The notes beneath the pieces were generated by a model that worked only from the letters and a program-made list of their open reading frames with translations, ran no database searches and had not been told where the DNA came from. Positions 1 through 8,029 of a stretch of 20,694 nucleotides of DNA are shown here, in pieces (positions within the stretch are counted from its first letter, which is position 1; every line of letters starts with the position of its first letter). Origin of the DNA: a virus; the IMG/VR virus record IMGVR_UViG_3300042922_000212, positions 1-20,694 of that record; one strand, written 5' to 3'. The translations under genes were made by a program, and so were the position numbers.

Positions 1-232
1 GTATTTTGCCGAGAACTATGTAAGTTTCTGCCATTGGTATCATAAGTACCGTATCCCCTGTTGACGGAGTATAGCTGGCAAGATAACTATATTCTTTTTC
101 ACTCGGAGTATCCTCTCCGAAAAACTGTATTTTTACTGTTCCTGTTTCAAAAAGTTCGGTTACTTTCGCAAGTTTCATTCCTTTTTCATCTTGATTTTGA
201 TTTATTGCTATTAAGTCGGTTGCATCTACCAT
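1..232 (-). CDS. Tail-tip/baseplate-associated OB-like protein, C-terminus outside window
   Basis: An open frame starts with ATG at 232 and runs to the window edge (77 codons, no stop). The ATG follows an AAGGTG ribosome site by eight bases, and the start overlaps the stop of the upstream hub gene by seven bases, which implies translational coupling. The visible part begins MVDATDLIAIN and ends with a GDTVLMIP...TYIVLGKI pattern. That Gly-Asp-hydrophobic, then Tyr-hydrophobic-Leu-Gly-Lys-Ile layout resembles OB-fold proteins encoded after tail hub genes in other phages. Its position directly after the hub gene supports a tail-tip role. The family assignment is inferred from pattern and place only, and the rest of the protein cannot be seen. 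Confidence 0.6.
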   Translation of the reverse strand, partial: MVDATDLIAINQNQDEKGMKLAKVTELFETGTVKIQFFGEDTPSEKEYSYLASYTPSTGDTVLMIPMAETYIVLGKI

Positions 233-1332
233 AGTTCTATCACCTTCTTTACTTTATGGGTCATTGTTCCGTTTACTGATGCATTAATATTCCATGCTGT
301 TTCTACAACCTTTTCCATTACATCAAGATTCCTATTTCTGAATAAATAGCAGTCCATAAATGTATGGTGTGGCATTGGAAGAGTTGAAAATTCAAAACCG
401 CCATATACTAAGCTTAATTGTTCCGCTTCTTTCCTGACATAAGAGTCAAGTGTCTGCTGATCTGCGATATCAGTTACACTTTTAATATCTGTAATCACTC
501 GGCCTCGATTAACCGTAGATAATTTGTTACTGGCCTGGTCATTTGTCAGCGTAGATATAAGATATCCGGTTTCTGGATTTTCAACGTACCGGACAAATTT
601 GTTGGGGATATTAAAAGTGTCTAAGGTTTCAGATGCTCCGTAATATGTAACACTTTTATTGTTCGTGGAGTATTCATATTCGTAAGCTCTTTCTTTACCA
701 GGGATGTATTTTGTAACCATACAGGTGCCATGATAGTTAAACCATACCGAATTGTAATTTATGGCATTTAACAAACTATTGATTATTTCCAATTTGGGAG
801 TGCCTATTTCATATTCCTTATCCACACTTAATTCCAACTCTGATTCCTGAATACTTAAATCCGTAATTCCGGTAGAAAGTATTAAATTTCGTATTGCTAC
901 GCTGTAAGATGTCCCTTTTGGTATTAAATAGCGGTTGTAAACTCTATCCTCTCGTAAGATAACCGTTTTATCATAAGCTTCGATATTTCTGTAAATTCCA
1001 CCTTTATTTTCACTTCTATCGGGTGAATTGAGTAAATATATACCTTGCTCCCATTTGAGCCATTCTGTGCCTATTTTTAAGCAAAAATAAGGCTTGATTC
1101 TTTCTGAAAAGAAATCAACGTCTTTATATTCCCTTTCAGAAAGTTCAAACCGCGCACTTCCTTTTATTTCTGCTTCGGAATCCAATCCATATGAGCCTGT
1201 AATATCTTTTATTGTTCCGATATTTCTATCATTTTTATCTAAAAGCATATACTCCCATTTAATCGTTCTAGAGGAATGAAGGGCATTTTTAACTTGTTCT
1301 TGTGTATATCCTTGATTACTAAGTAATTGCAT
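226..1332 (-). CDS. Phage tail hub / tail-associated protein
   Basis: This 368-residue protein starts at ATG 1332 behind a strong GGAGGA site. It lies third in the block that follows the tape measure gene, the place of the tail hub (Tal/gp27-like) proteins in siphoviruses. Residues about 20-130 have a beta-rich N-terminal pattern (KWEYMLLDKNDRNIGTIKDI, then SARFELSEREYKDVDFFSERIKPYFCLK, then WEQGIYLLNSP). This resembles the first barrel domain of hub proteins, in which a segment about entering parameters is followed by 'G.YLL..P'. No peptidase or lysozyme domain is visible, so any cell-wall-cutting activity would have to be elsewhere. It is likely to form a trimer closing the tail tube. Recognition is by general pattern and gene order, not by a catalytic motif. 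Confidence 0.65.
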   Translation of the reverse strand: MQLLSNQGYTQEQVKNALHSSRTIKWEYMLLDKNDRNIGTIKDITGSYGLDSEAEIKGSARFELSEREYKDVDFFSERIKPYFCLKIGTEWLKWEQGIYLLNSPDRSENKGGIYRNIEAYDKTVILREDRVYNRYLIPKGTSYSVAIRNLILSTGITDLSIQESELELSVDKEYEIGTPKLEIINSLLNAINYNSVWFNYHGTCMVTKYIPGKERAYEYEYSTNNKSVTYYGASETLDTFNIPNKFVRYVENPETGYLISTLTNDQASNKLSTVNRGRVITDIKSVTDIADQQTLDSYVRKEAEQLSLVYGGFEFSTLPMPHHTFMDCYLFRNRNLDVMEKVVETAWNINASVNGTMTHKVKKVIELW

Positions 1333-1333
1333 A

Positions 1334-3409
1334 TCATTCCTCCAATCTTGATAATGAAAAGCTTACAGTATAGATATCCAGTTCAGTTTCATTAAGCTGA
1401 ATGCCGGTTATCTGCGCCGGGAATCGGTAACCTTTATCGTTTCTGTAATAAAGTTCAGACATTTCCAACATAGCCACTGTATGGTCAAGTTCGCTAAGTG
1501 TTATAGCATATTCGTGTGTTTCTGTATGTGTTAAAAATTCTGTTGATTGACTAATCGGATATACTCTGCCATTCAACTGTATCTGATACTGATCTTTTCC
1601 AATAGTGATATTCTTCCTCTTGTCAGAGTTAAGAGTTTTCCAAAGGTTGATATAATCACTTCCATTATTTAAGACGATACCAGCAAAATCTAACTTAACA
1701 GCAATAATATCTGAATCATTATATCCAGTACCGTTAATTGCCCTGGCGAAATATTGATTATCACCGCATCCAGCTAAAATATCGTTATATGTATTGGTTC
1801 CAATCGTAGCAATCAGGCTGAAAATTGTATCTTTAGGCCCCTTGTGGTAAATCAAGTTACTGGGTGTTATAGATTCTACCAAAAGTGCAATAAAATAATC
1901 CTCTGTGCTTCCGCCGCTTATTTTTGGTTTCTGTGGTCTGGTAAAAGATATTGTAAAGTTGTAGGCAGTTTCATCCGACCATAGTCCATATATATTGTTA
2001 ATTTTCAGTGCTAATGTATAATCACCAATGTCAATAAAATCTGGTATGGTATAGGAATTATTCTCCGCTATTTGCTCTCCGCTGTCATGCATCAGAATTC
2101 CGTATTTATAGATTTTCAACTCGAATAAATTTTGTCCAGTACTTTGCCATGTAACAAGCGGATGCATACTATTGCTTACACCTGTTATAACTGGTAGTTC
2201 TGGTTTACCGATAGAATAAAAGTTTTGCCAAGCTGTCCATGGTGATTCTTCGTAAAATGGATTCTGGGTCTTTACTCTCCAGCTATAATTTCCACCACTT
2301 ATAATACCTTTTTGTACTATGCTTATTGTTGATGTGGTAGATTGGGCAATGGTTATAGGTGTATCTGTGCCTTTACGTAACTCAATAGTGTATCTTGCTT
2401 GCGAATATCCGTAATCATCTACAAATTTCCAGCGAAAATATATATCGTCTGAACTGTTAACCGTTGTATCTACTGGACTTATCGGAGTAGGTGTTAAGGG
2501 AACTGTCGCGCCAATGTTAAAAGATGCGCTTTCACTGAATGGTGACCACGAATCCAACATATCCTTAATTCTTACTTTCCATGCTACGGTTTGACCGTTA
2601 TCAAATGCAAATGCTGGTATAGTGTAACCGTTTTCAGTTCCTCCGGTTGCTGTTGTATATGTTGCAAATCCGTTAGTACTAAACTGCACTTCAAAATTCT
2701 TTTGTATGCTTGTATTCTGCCAATTTAATTTTATTTGACCAGCCTTATTTCTTACTGTATTGCTCGGTACTAATCCAGTAGGTGCAACCGCCATAGGATC
2801 TTCATAAGTTACGGTAACAGATGGAATATAACTTCCCTCTCTGCTTGAAATATTGGCATAACACAATTGCATTTTCATGCTGTTTAGGTAATAACTGGTA
2901 TCACAGCGTAATCCAATAATAAGGTTTTTATCAACGAGCTTTGGACTGTTAATAGGCATTGTTACAACAGCGCCTGCCATTGCGGTAATGTTTAAAGAGC
3001 TATCTTGTCCAAGTGCATTGATATTTATGATATTATCTGCACTGCTGCTGTCTGCAACTTGTTTGTGCGTTAGAGTTGTCTCAATCTCAGCTTTATTTAA
3101 GGTTGTTAGACACCTTGCCCGGATAACAAATGGATAAGATGTATCATTTTCATATTGTGTACCAGATGAATCAACCGCCTGGAAACTATTCAGTTTAAAG
3201 CTAAATGTTACACCTGTAATCACCTTATCATCTGGTATAGAAGATAAATCAAAAGCGAAAACGTCCCTTGCGAACATCAGACCATTTATATAGGCAAGTA
3301 ATAAGGGATTTGATTGTCCGTAATTTGAAGTATAAGAAGAGGGAACTTGGCCTGTTGCATATAAATAGGTATCCGCCGAACAATTTATAACTGCTGTATG
3401 CTGTGCCAT
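1334..3409 (-). CDS. Large tail-tip structural protein with DNRLRE-like and fibronectin-III-like domains
   Basis: This 691-residue protein has an ATG at 3409 that overlaps the tape measure stop (TAATG), with GGTGAG just upstream. Residues about 10-205 look like a DNRLRE-type domain: SADTYLYATG, then an R..FAFDLSSIPD..ITGVTFSF segment. Three beta-sandwich, fibronectin-III-like repeats follow at about 208-300, 303-400 and 402-490, with recurring W, Y.V and 'W.V+' patterns (for example VAWKVRIKD and YSWRVKTQN). The last 190 residues end in a compact beta-rich part (QYQIQLNGRVYPIS ... YRNDKGYRFPAQITGIQ) of the kind found at the end of Dit-like proteins. It sits in the Dit position between tape measure and hub, but is far longer than usual Dit proteins. 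It probably forms the distal tail disc with added surface domains for carbohydrate or host contact; that role is inferred. Confidence 0.6.
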   Translation of the reverse strand: MAQHTAVINCSADTYLYATGQVPSSYTSNYGQSNPLLLAYINGLMFARDVFAFDLSSIPDDKVITGVTFSFKLNSFQAVDSSGTQYENDTSYPFVIRARCLTTLNKAEIETTLTHKQVADSSSADNIININALGQDSSLNITAMAGAVVTMPINSPKLVDKNLIIGLRCDTSYYLNSMKMQLCYANISSREGSYIPSVTVTYEDPMAVAPTGLVPSNTVRNKAGQIKLNWQNTSIQKNFEVQFSTNGFATYTTATGGTENGYTIPAFAFDNGQTVAWKVRIKDMLDSWSPFSESASFNIGATVPLTPTPISPVDTTVNSSDDIYFRWKFVDDYGYSQARYTIELRKGTDTPITIAQSTTSTISIVQKGIISGGNYSWRVKTQNPFYEESPWTAWQNFYSIGKPELPVITGVSNSMHPLVTWQSTGQNLFELKIYKYGILMHDSGEQIAENNSYTIPDFIDIGDYTLALKINNIYGLWSDETAYNFTISFTRPQKPKISGGSTEDYFIALLVESITPSNLIYHKGPKDTIFSLIATIGTNTYNDILAGCGDNQYFARAINGTGYNDSDIIAVKLDFAGIVLNNGSDYINLWKTLNSDKRKNITIGKDQYQIQLNGRVYPISQSTEFLTHTETHEYAITLSELDHTVAMLEMSELYYRNDKGYRFPAQITGIQLNETELDIYTVSFSLSRLEE

Positions 3410-5475
3410 TATCTCACCGTCCCTTGCCTTGATTTTTGCCTTAAATCATTGAAAACCTTAATTACCTTTTGTATTTCGTCTAAGTCAGATGCTGGAATTG
3501 TCATATGCTCAATATAAATATTTCCTCCGCCCATATTGCTTTCCGCATTGCTATATATTTTACTTCCTCTTGGAAGAACTACTTTCTCCGGGCCTCCCTC
3601 TCCCACCCAAGCTTCGCCCCCAGGATAAAAGTCTGTACCGGTTGCAAAACCTCTTGAACCGCTTGAATTGCTATAATCAACAGTCCAATAAGCGTTACCA
3701 TATTCCTCGGACCTTTTTTTAACCACGTTTACTTGATTAGATGCATTTTGTGCACTGCTTAAGGCTTTATTTGAACTATTAGCAAGGTCTGCAATGGAAT
3801 TTTTTGCATCATTCATAGCTTCTTTTACGCCTGCGCTTCTTCCGATTATCAGACCAATTATTCCAGCTACCGCTACTAAAATTAACAGATATGGTGCAAG
3901 TGCAATTGCTGCAGATGCTCCCGACACTCCCACTGCCGCATTCGAAACTGATAATAGGGTATTAGCCATAGTCATTCCGCCTGCTGCCATTGCAACGCTT
4001 CCTATAACCAAAGCCAATCCTCCAAGAACAACTCCGGCGGCTAAAACCTCCGGCGGCATACCACTTATTATATCTGCAAAAGTTTGGAATACTGGAAGAA
4101 GTGCTTCACCTAATTTATATTTTACAGCATCAAATTTTTTGTTCATTGCAACCATGGCATCATCCATGTTGTTGAATGACTGTATAGTTTCATTGTCCAT
4201 GACATACCCGGCTTCATGGGCTTGCTTTGCATATTCTTTTATTCCGTCACTGCCTTCGATTATTAAATTATTTAGGCTCATTGCGGATTTTCCAAAAACA
4301 GCCATCGATAAAGCATCTTTTTCGGTTTCATTTTTTACTTTTCCAAGGGCATCAATGGTGTCATAGAAAACTTCTTCGTTATCCCTTAATTGACCGCCTG
4401 CATCTTTTATCCTGACATGAAGTTTTGCAAAGGCTTCCGCCGCATCCCCTGTACCACTTCTGGCAGCATCCATGTTTTTAGTCATTTTAGCAATAGAACT
4501 ACCGATATCCTCTGCCGATATTTCAAGGTATTCCGCTGCATAATTGAACTCTTGTATGGTATCTGTGCTTAATCCAGTTTTATGCGATAGCTCATCTACT
4601 GCCCCAGCTGTTTCCGCTGTGCTAAGTGTTGCTTTTCCAAGTGCCGTTAATACAGTTCCAATGGTTAAAACTGCGGCTCCTGCTTTTTCACTTACACCAT
4701 CAAATTTACTGGCCAACGCTTCCACTGCTGGACTTACATCAACTCCAATTGCGCTTGCTACGCTGCGGATTGTATCACCGAAACTTCTTGTACTGGTTTC
4801 ACTATTTTTAACCTTTTCGTCATTGTCATGCAATTCGTTGTTCAGCTTTGAAAGGGCGGTTTCATTTTGTAGATAGGCAGAATATAAAGCATCCAACTGC
4901 TGCTCGTTCATTTCTCCGCTTGTTCTGGCATCATCGTAGGCTTTCTTTGTCATTTCGACCTTTTGTGTCTGCAAGGCTATTTTGTCAGATAGCAAGTTGC
5001 TCTTTTGAGTAAGCTGTTCGGTATCCGTTGCAAATTCCTTGGATTTTTCTGATGCAAGTTCAAACTCTTGCTGTAGCAATGCCATTTTTCTATCAATATC
5101 TGACATTGCTACTTGGTCCATTTTTTCTTTATTGGCTGCAAGCTCGTTATTAAGCTTTTCAAGGGCGGTTCTTTCCTTGAGGAGTGCTTTGTCGGCATCA
5201 TCGGTCTTTTTGTTATTTCTATCCTTAGACGACATTACATCATCGTATTTTTTCTTGGCTTCTTCCAGCTTTTGATTTTGGAGTGCAATTTTCTGCGTGA
5301 GCTGATCTTCCTTTATTTTTAGCTGGTCGGTTTCGCTACCATACTGCTTTGCCATTTCGGAAGCAAGCTTAAACTCCTGGTCTAATAATCCCATCTTACG
5401 GTTAACTTCCGTAATTCCGCCACTAAACTGGCTATAATCTAGTCCAAGTACTATTGTCTTTTTATTCGATGCCAT
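3409..5475 (-). CDS. Tail tape measure protein
   Basis: The protein has 688 residues from ATG 5475. A TTG five codons upstream is in frame, but GAGGGGTGG lies just ahead of the ATG and inside that extension, so the ATG is preferred. Residues 24-222 are highly charged coiled coil and contain two diverged copies of a roughly 97-residue unit, each starting with M.LL.QEF.LASE and ending in LNNEL. The middle (about 240-430) is amphipathic, and about 470-545 holds long hydrophobic stretches (VLAAGVVLGGLALVIGSVAM, APYLLILVAVAGIIGLIIG) typical of the part inserted in the host membrane. Near the C-terminus, GTDFYPGGEAWVGEGGPEKV and LPRGSKIYSNAE match the conserved tail-end motif of tape measure proteins. 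The protein sets tail length (roughly 100 nm at about 1.5 Angstrom per residue) and scaffolds tube assembly. It follows the chaperone genes, as expected. Confidence 0.92.
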   Translation of the reverse strand: MASNKKTIVLGLDYSQFSGGITEVNRKMGLLDQEFKLASEMAKQYGSETDQLKIKEDQLTQKIALQNQKLEEAKKKYDDVMSSKDRNNKKTDDADKALLKERTALEKLNNELAANKEKMDQVAMSDIDRKMALLQQEFELASEKSKEFATDTEQLTQKSNLLSDKIALQTQKVEMTKKAYDDARTSGEMNEQQLDALYSAYLQNETALSKLNNELHDNDEKVKNSETSTRSFGDTIRSVASAIGVDVSPAVEALASKFDGVSEKAGAAVLTIGTVLTALGKATLSTAETAGAVDELSHKTGLSTDTIQEFNYAAEYLEISAEDIGSSIAKMTKNMDAARSGTGDAAEAFAKLHVRIKDAGGQLRDNEEVFYDTIDALGKVKNETEKDALSMAVFGKSAMSLNNLIIEGSDGIKEYAKQAHEAGYVMDNETIQSFNNMDDAMVAMNKKFDAVKYKLGEALLPVFQTFADIISGMPPEVLAAGVVLGGLALVIGSVAMAAGGMTMANTLLSVSNAAVGVSGASAAIALAPYLLILVAVAGIIGLIIGRSAGVKEAMNDAKNSIADLANSSNKALSSAQNASNQVNVVKKRSEEYGNAYWTVDYSNSSGSRGFATGTDFYPGGEAWVGEGGPEKVVLPRGSKIYSNAESNMGGGNIYIEHMTIPASDLDEIQKVIKVFNDLRQKSRQGTVR
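4810..5406 (-). repeat. Diverged internal duplication in tape measure coding sequence
   Basis: Codons about 24-120 (5406-5116) and 126-222 (5100-4810) encode two similar coiled-coil units. Shared blocks are M.LL.QEF.LASE, DKIALQ.QK (QKIALQNQK in copy one), K.YDD, ETAL.KLNNEL (RTALEKLNNEL in copy one) and a closing D..EK or N.EK segment. The DNA copies have drifted, so this is an old duplication. Confidence 0.8.
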
Positions 5476-5476
5476 T

Positions 5477-6081
5477 TTACCACCCCTCAATCTCTTTAAG
5501 ACTGTTTATCTTTTTAGCTTTATTTCCACCAGAAAAATACTTTGACTGATACTGTTCATTTCGCATTGCATGTGCTTCCATGGCTTTTTTATCTGCATAC
5601 ATATCAATCATTTTAATTATTTTTGATAATCTGCTATTCCAGAATTCTTGTTCTGGCCTATTCATTTCAATGCAGTAGAAATAGTAAAGGTAATCAAGGT
5701 CTATTTCAATATCTTCTATTTCGATATTGCCTTTACTATCTCCTCTATTGTTTTTTTTTGAGCTTCATCGTCAATATCCCCACCATATGTAGCTTGGTAT
5801 TCCTGCACAATTTTTGTTACTACTTTTGGGCTCATTTGGCAAACTAAGGTTCGAGCTTTTTGTATTGTCATTTCCTCCCCGGCAGCCTTGGAAGTCATGT
5901 AAACTACTTTTGCACAATATTCTGGTACACTCGTCTGCTGCATTAGGCCTTTTAATCCACCAATAGCCTTGTCATTGATAAAAGAAAGAGCCCTAACATT
6001 AAAGGCTAAGTTAAGGCTCGTTTCATCTTTAAATTTTAATTCAATCTCTGTTGCATCTTCTACGTTAAGAGTTTTTTTCAT
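5477..6081 (-). CDS. Tail assembly chaperone, -1 frameshift fusion product (gpGT-like)
   Basis: The first frame (ATG 6081) can continue into the -1 frame at the run of nine A's on the coding strand (5759-5751). The zero-frame codons there are CAA AAA AAA ACA. A -1 slip after residue 110 gives AAC AAT AGA and then 91 codons without a stop down to TAA 5479, a product of 201 residues. The extension reads NRGDSKGNIEIEDIEIDLDY, then LYYFYCIEMNRPEQEFWNSR and further basic/coiled sequence, which looks like the T part of lambda gpGT-type chaperones. Tail chaperone pairs of long-tailed phages commonly use this mechanism. The fusion is thought to bring tail tube subunits to the tape measure protein. 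The T part has an internal ATG at 5665 but no ribosome site before it. The slip efficiency cannot be read from the sequence. Confidence 0.82.
5716..6081 (-). CDS. Tail assembly chaperone, zero-frame product (gpG-like)
   Basis: This is the 121-residue product that results when ribosomes do not slip; it ends at TAG 5718 shortly after the A-run. It starts at ATG 6081, which closely follows the major tail protein stop, with a GGGGG tract at longer spacing as a weak ribosome site. The sequence (TEIELKFKDETSLNLAFNVR, then ALSFINDK, then PEYCAKVVYMTSKAAGEEMT) is a mostly helical acidic protein, with no membrane segment. Its length and place between the major tail protein and the tape measure gene match gpG-type tail chaperones. 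It is not expected to remain in the virion. Confidence 0.85.
   Translation of the reverse strand: MKKTLNVEDATEIELKFKDETSLNLAFNVRALSFINDKAIGGLKGLMQQTSVPEYCAKVVYMTSKAAGEEMTIQKARTLVCQMSPKVVTKIVQEYQATYGGDIDDEAQKKTIEEIVKAISK
5750..5760 (-). promoter_or_regulatory. Programmed -1 ribosomal frameshift site
   Basis: The coding strand reads CAAAAAAAAAC, with an A AAA AAA heptamer in the zero frame. Both tRNAs can re-pair after a one-base backward slip. The shift joins the gpG-like frame to the 91-codon gpT-like frame, and the frame arithmetic (first codon positions 0 mod 3 to 1 mod 3 on the minus strand) fits exactly -1. I see no obvious strong downstream stem, so a simple slippery run may be enough. 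Confidence 0.8.
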
Positions 6082-6087
6082 ATTTTA

Positions 6088-6681
6088 TCAGCCCCCTGTT
6101 CCTGTTACTAAGGTTCCGCCTGGTATTGTATCAAGAAATGCATCTGCAACGGTTTTTGTAAATTCGGTATTAGCAGTATCACCAAATGAACGTAATCTTC
6201 CGTCAAATGTTCTCTGCACCAGTCCTACTGTAATAGAATCTGTGGAGAAATTAATATTGTCCGTGGATTGCTGTGTAGTCTGCGCTCCCATTCTTGGCTT
6301 TCCTTTGAAGAACCAGCACAATTCCCTGTTGTCCCCGGTTTCCTCTAATTCAATACCAATTGCGATATCTTTTGGCTGAGCCCCTACCACTTCATGCAGT
6401 GTTCCGTCAGTATAGGTGTTACCATAAATTTCAGCCCTGACTTCTATAAACACTTTATTAATATCAAGAGCCAGTTCCCCGCCGGTTAACCGGCTGATAT
6501 CCTCTTCCTTAACTCCTGCTCCGTATAATGTTCCGGTAGCCACTGTAGGAGTAAATTGAACCTGCATAGGCTTACCAAATTCCTTGATAGGGCCATGCTT
6601 AAATGAGGTTTTTGTATCCTCTAATACCATTGCATAAACGATTCTTTTAATATTAAATCTATTCGCTTTTCCGCTTGGCAT
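6088..6681 (-). CDS. Major tail (tube) protein
   Basis: This 197-residue protein begins at ATG 6681 after a GGAAGGGGA site. Its start (MPSGKANRFNIKRIVYAMVL), the phrase KEFGKPMQVQFTPTVATGTL, the LTGGELALDINK segment and a beta-rich body with PKDIAIGIELEE match the phi13-type major tail protein family. It would polymerise as stacked hexamers around the tape measure to form the tail tube. The C-terminus is Gly/Thr rich (PGGTLVTGTGG) and probably flexible. It lies between the tail-completion gene and the tail chaperones, exactly where major tail protein genes are found. High copy number is expected for this product, consistent with its strong ribosome site. Confidence 0.9.
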   Translation of the reverse strand: MPSGKANRFNIKRIVYAMVLEDTKTSFKHGPIKEFGKPMQVQFTPTVATGTLYGAGVKEEDISRLTGGELALDINKVFIEVRAEIYGNTYTDGTLHEVVGAQPKDIAIGIELEETGDNRELCWFFKGKPRMGAQTTQQSTDNINFSTDSITVGLVQRTFDGRLRSFGDTANTEFTKTVADAFLDTIPGGTLVTGTGG

Positions 6682-6682
6682 A

Positions 6683-7033
6683 TTATTCCCCTTCCTTTTT
6701 AATCAATTCAAACGTAAAATACGTATGATATATTTTTTTATCTGTTTCAAATAAGTGTTCTTTAACAGGGTGTGTAAATGTAGTCTCATTAACAATAGCC
6801 TGTTTTACGGCTGTAATAGCCTGTTTTATTTCTTCGGATTTAACCTTGTACCAAAAGTCTACTTGACAACTTGCCTTTTCGATTTCAGCTTTTCCACTTC
6901 CAAAAACGGCTCCTTCATCAGAATAGAAATGGTAGGTAATACAAGGAAATACATTCTTGCCCTGACCTTCATCAAATAAAATAGGTCGCAAATTAGTTGC
7001 AACCTCTAAGAATTCCATTATCCTATTTTCCAT
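6683..7033 (-). CDS. Tail terminator / tail-completion protein (DUF3168-like)
   Basis: This 116-residue protein starts at ATG 7033, or possibly at ATG 7018, which follows the upstream stop more directly; neither has a perfect ribosome site. The frame overlaps the end of the gp10-like gene. The sequence has an N-terminal helix (IMEFLEVATNLRPILF), then 'ITYHFYSDEGAVFGSGKAEI', a Gln-Val-Asp-hydrophobic strand (CQVDFWYKVKSEEI) and a helix of the ITAVKQAIVNE type. It ends in strands that read IYHTYFTFELI. This layout is that of small tail terminators which cap the tube beneath the head. Position between the gp10-like gene and major tail protein supports this. No catalytic residues are expected. 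Confidence 0.7.
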   Translation of the reverse strand: MENRIMEFLEVATNLRPILFDEGQGKNVFPCITYHFYSDEGAVFGSGKAEIEKASCQVDFWYKVKSEEIKQAITAVKQAIVNETTFTHPVKEHLFETDKKIYHTYFTFELIKKEGE

Positions 7034-7430
7034 TACTATCTACCGCCTTAAATATCGCACTATCCATAATTGCATCTATACTTGATTCTGATTCGCTCAG
7101 TGCCTTATCCGTAAAATGCTGTGCCTGTGTTTCAGAAGTACCATTGTCTACCAAGTGCCATTTATATGCCGTTTTTCTTCCACCACCAATAATAGCAATA
7201 ATTTCACCCTCATTATCATCCTTAATTCGGGTTTTAACATCGGTTTTCATGTGTTGGTACATCGGTTGGCTTACATCAGATTCCGGCAGGTTTTTTACCA
7301 CCGCAGCACTTACCACTTTTGCACAATCTTTTATTATTTTTACCCTTTGGCTGTACATACTTTCGGCAACGCTGTTAATATCCTGTTTAAAGAAATCTAC
7401 AGCTGATTGATAGCTTAAATCTACTTTCAT
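7023..7430 (-). CDS. HK97 gp10-like head-tail joining protein
   Basis: The gene encodes 135 residues from ATG 7430. An in-frame GTG at 7442 would add four residues but lies inside the end of the upstream gene. The stop TGA of the upstream gene (7437-7435) lies just before the ATG, so re-initiation is likely. The sequence has an N-terminal helix with conserved spacing (AVDFFKQDINSVAESMYSQR, then VKIIKDCAKVVSAAVVKNLP) and the gp10 hallmark of a hydrophobic strand with Gly and a W (IIAIIGGGRKTAYKWHLVDN, then GTSETQAQHFTDKALSES). The 'H.VD.GT....A..F...A' pattern is typical of HK97 gp10-family proteins. It acts at the head-tail interface or in tail completion. Gene order agrees. Confidence 0.85.
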   Translation of the reverse strand: MKVDLSYQSAVDFFKQDINSVAESMYSQRVKIIKDCAKVVSAAVVKNLPESDVSQPMYQHMKTDVKTRIKDDNEGEIIAIIGGGRKTAYKWHLVDNGTSETQAQHFTDKALSESESSIDAIMDSAIFKAVDSNGK

Positions 7431-7434
7431 ATTG

Positions 7435-7743
7435 TCACCCACATATCAGCTCAATTTCTTCGCTGTCTTTCGGCCTATATGTCCGAATAATATCATATTC
7501 AGCACCATCTACTTTAATTTTCGTTGCATACAACGGCCTATTAGTATCGGCTTCCAAATGCTTTGTAATGTCATAATCTATGGAGTTGAGAGTAAATACA
7601 ATAGATGGCGTCATTCCGGACTGTTGTGACACGTAAAATTCTTGTCTTGTAACCGAACCCTCGGAAACGTATACAGACTGTGATTTTCCAACTATTTCTC
7701 CATTTTCAATCAATTCCCAAAGAAGTATTGCATCTTTATCCAT
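7435..7743 (-). CDS. Phage head closure protein
   Basis: This 102-residue protein starts at ATG 7743, overlapping the stop of the connector gene, behind AAGGAGTGAGCTGA. It is rich in beta strands: WELIENGEIVGKSQSVYVSE, RQEFYVSQQSGMTPSIVFTL, YATKIKVDGAEYDIIRTYRP, and a short acidic tail (DSEEIELICG). The phrase with KVDG..YDIIRTY....EE.EL is usual for head closure (SPP1 gp16-type) proteins that sit as a ring under the connector and stop DNA from leaving the filled head. The position between connector and gp10-like genes supports it. Confidence 0.8.
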   Translation of the reverse strand: MDKDAILLWELIENGEIVGKSQSVYVSEGSVTRQEFYVSQQSGMTPSIVFTLNSIDYDITKHLEADTNRPLYATKIKVDGAEYDIIRTYRPKDSEEIELICG

Positions 7744-8029
7744 TCAGCTCACTCCTTGCTTTTACAATTCTATTTTTAATACGAATCTGTAAGTTTTGGG
7801 AAAGTGGTATATTCTCTGTCCTTTTTCGGTAACACCAGGCGGCATGGTCTGATAGTAGCATAATATCATCAATGCTGGCCGGCGTTTCCCCCTCTGCTTC
7901 TATTAATAGCTTAAAACCCTTCTTTTCGAGTTCGGCTTTTTGGGATAATATATAATTTGTAAAATATGTATCTCTTGCAGTGCTGGTTATACCGATGTCG
8001 GCTTTAAACATTGCTAATACTTGTTCCAT
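7736..8029 (-). CDS. Head-tail connector (adaptor) protein, gp6/gp15-like
   Basis: The gene encodes 97 residues from ATG 8029, with a good AGAAGGTG site. It is all-helical: an N-terminal 'VLAMFKADIGITSTARDTYF' helix, a second helix (YILSQKAELEKKGF), a stretch starting DDIMLLSDHAAWCYRKRTEN, and a C-terminal basic helix (LQIRIKNRIVKARSEL). The 'LSDHAAWCYRKR' segment is a hallmark of the small helical connector family of HK97-like and SPP1-like phages, which dock below the portal ring. It is the first gene after a terminator-like hairpin, so its mRNA level may be lower than that of the capsid gene. Confidence 0.85.
   Translation of the reverse strand: MEQVLAMFKADIGITSTARDTYFTNYILSQKAELEKKGFKLLIEAEGETPASIDDIMLLSDHAAWCYRKRTENIPLSQNLQIRIKNRIVKARSELNG

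Noticed and set aside
3794-4366. 190-codon open frame on the plus strand
   Set aside because: It lies opposite the tape measure gene, has a low-complexity Ala/Pro/Ile-rich translation and no ribosome site; all real genes here are on the minus strand.
5477-5665. Separate 62-residue gene starting at ATG 5665
   Set aside because: There is no ribosome site before the ATG, and the same frame continues upstream to the slippery A-run, so it is better read as the C-terminal part of the frameshift product.
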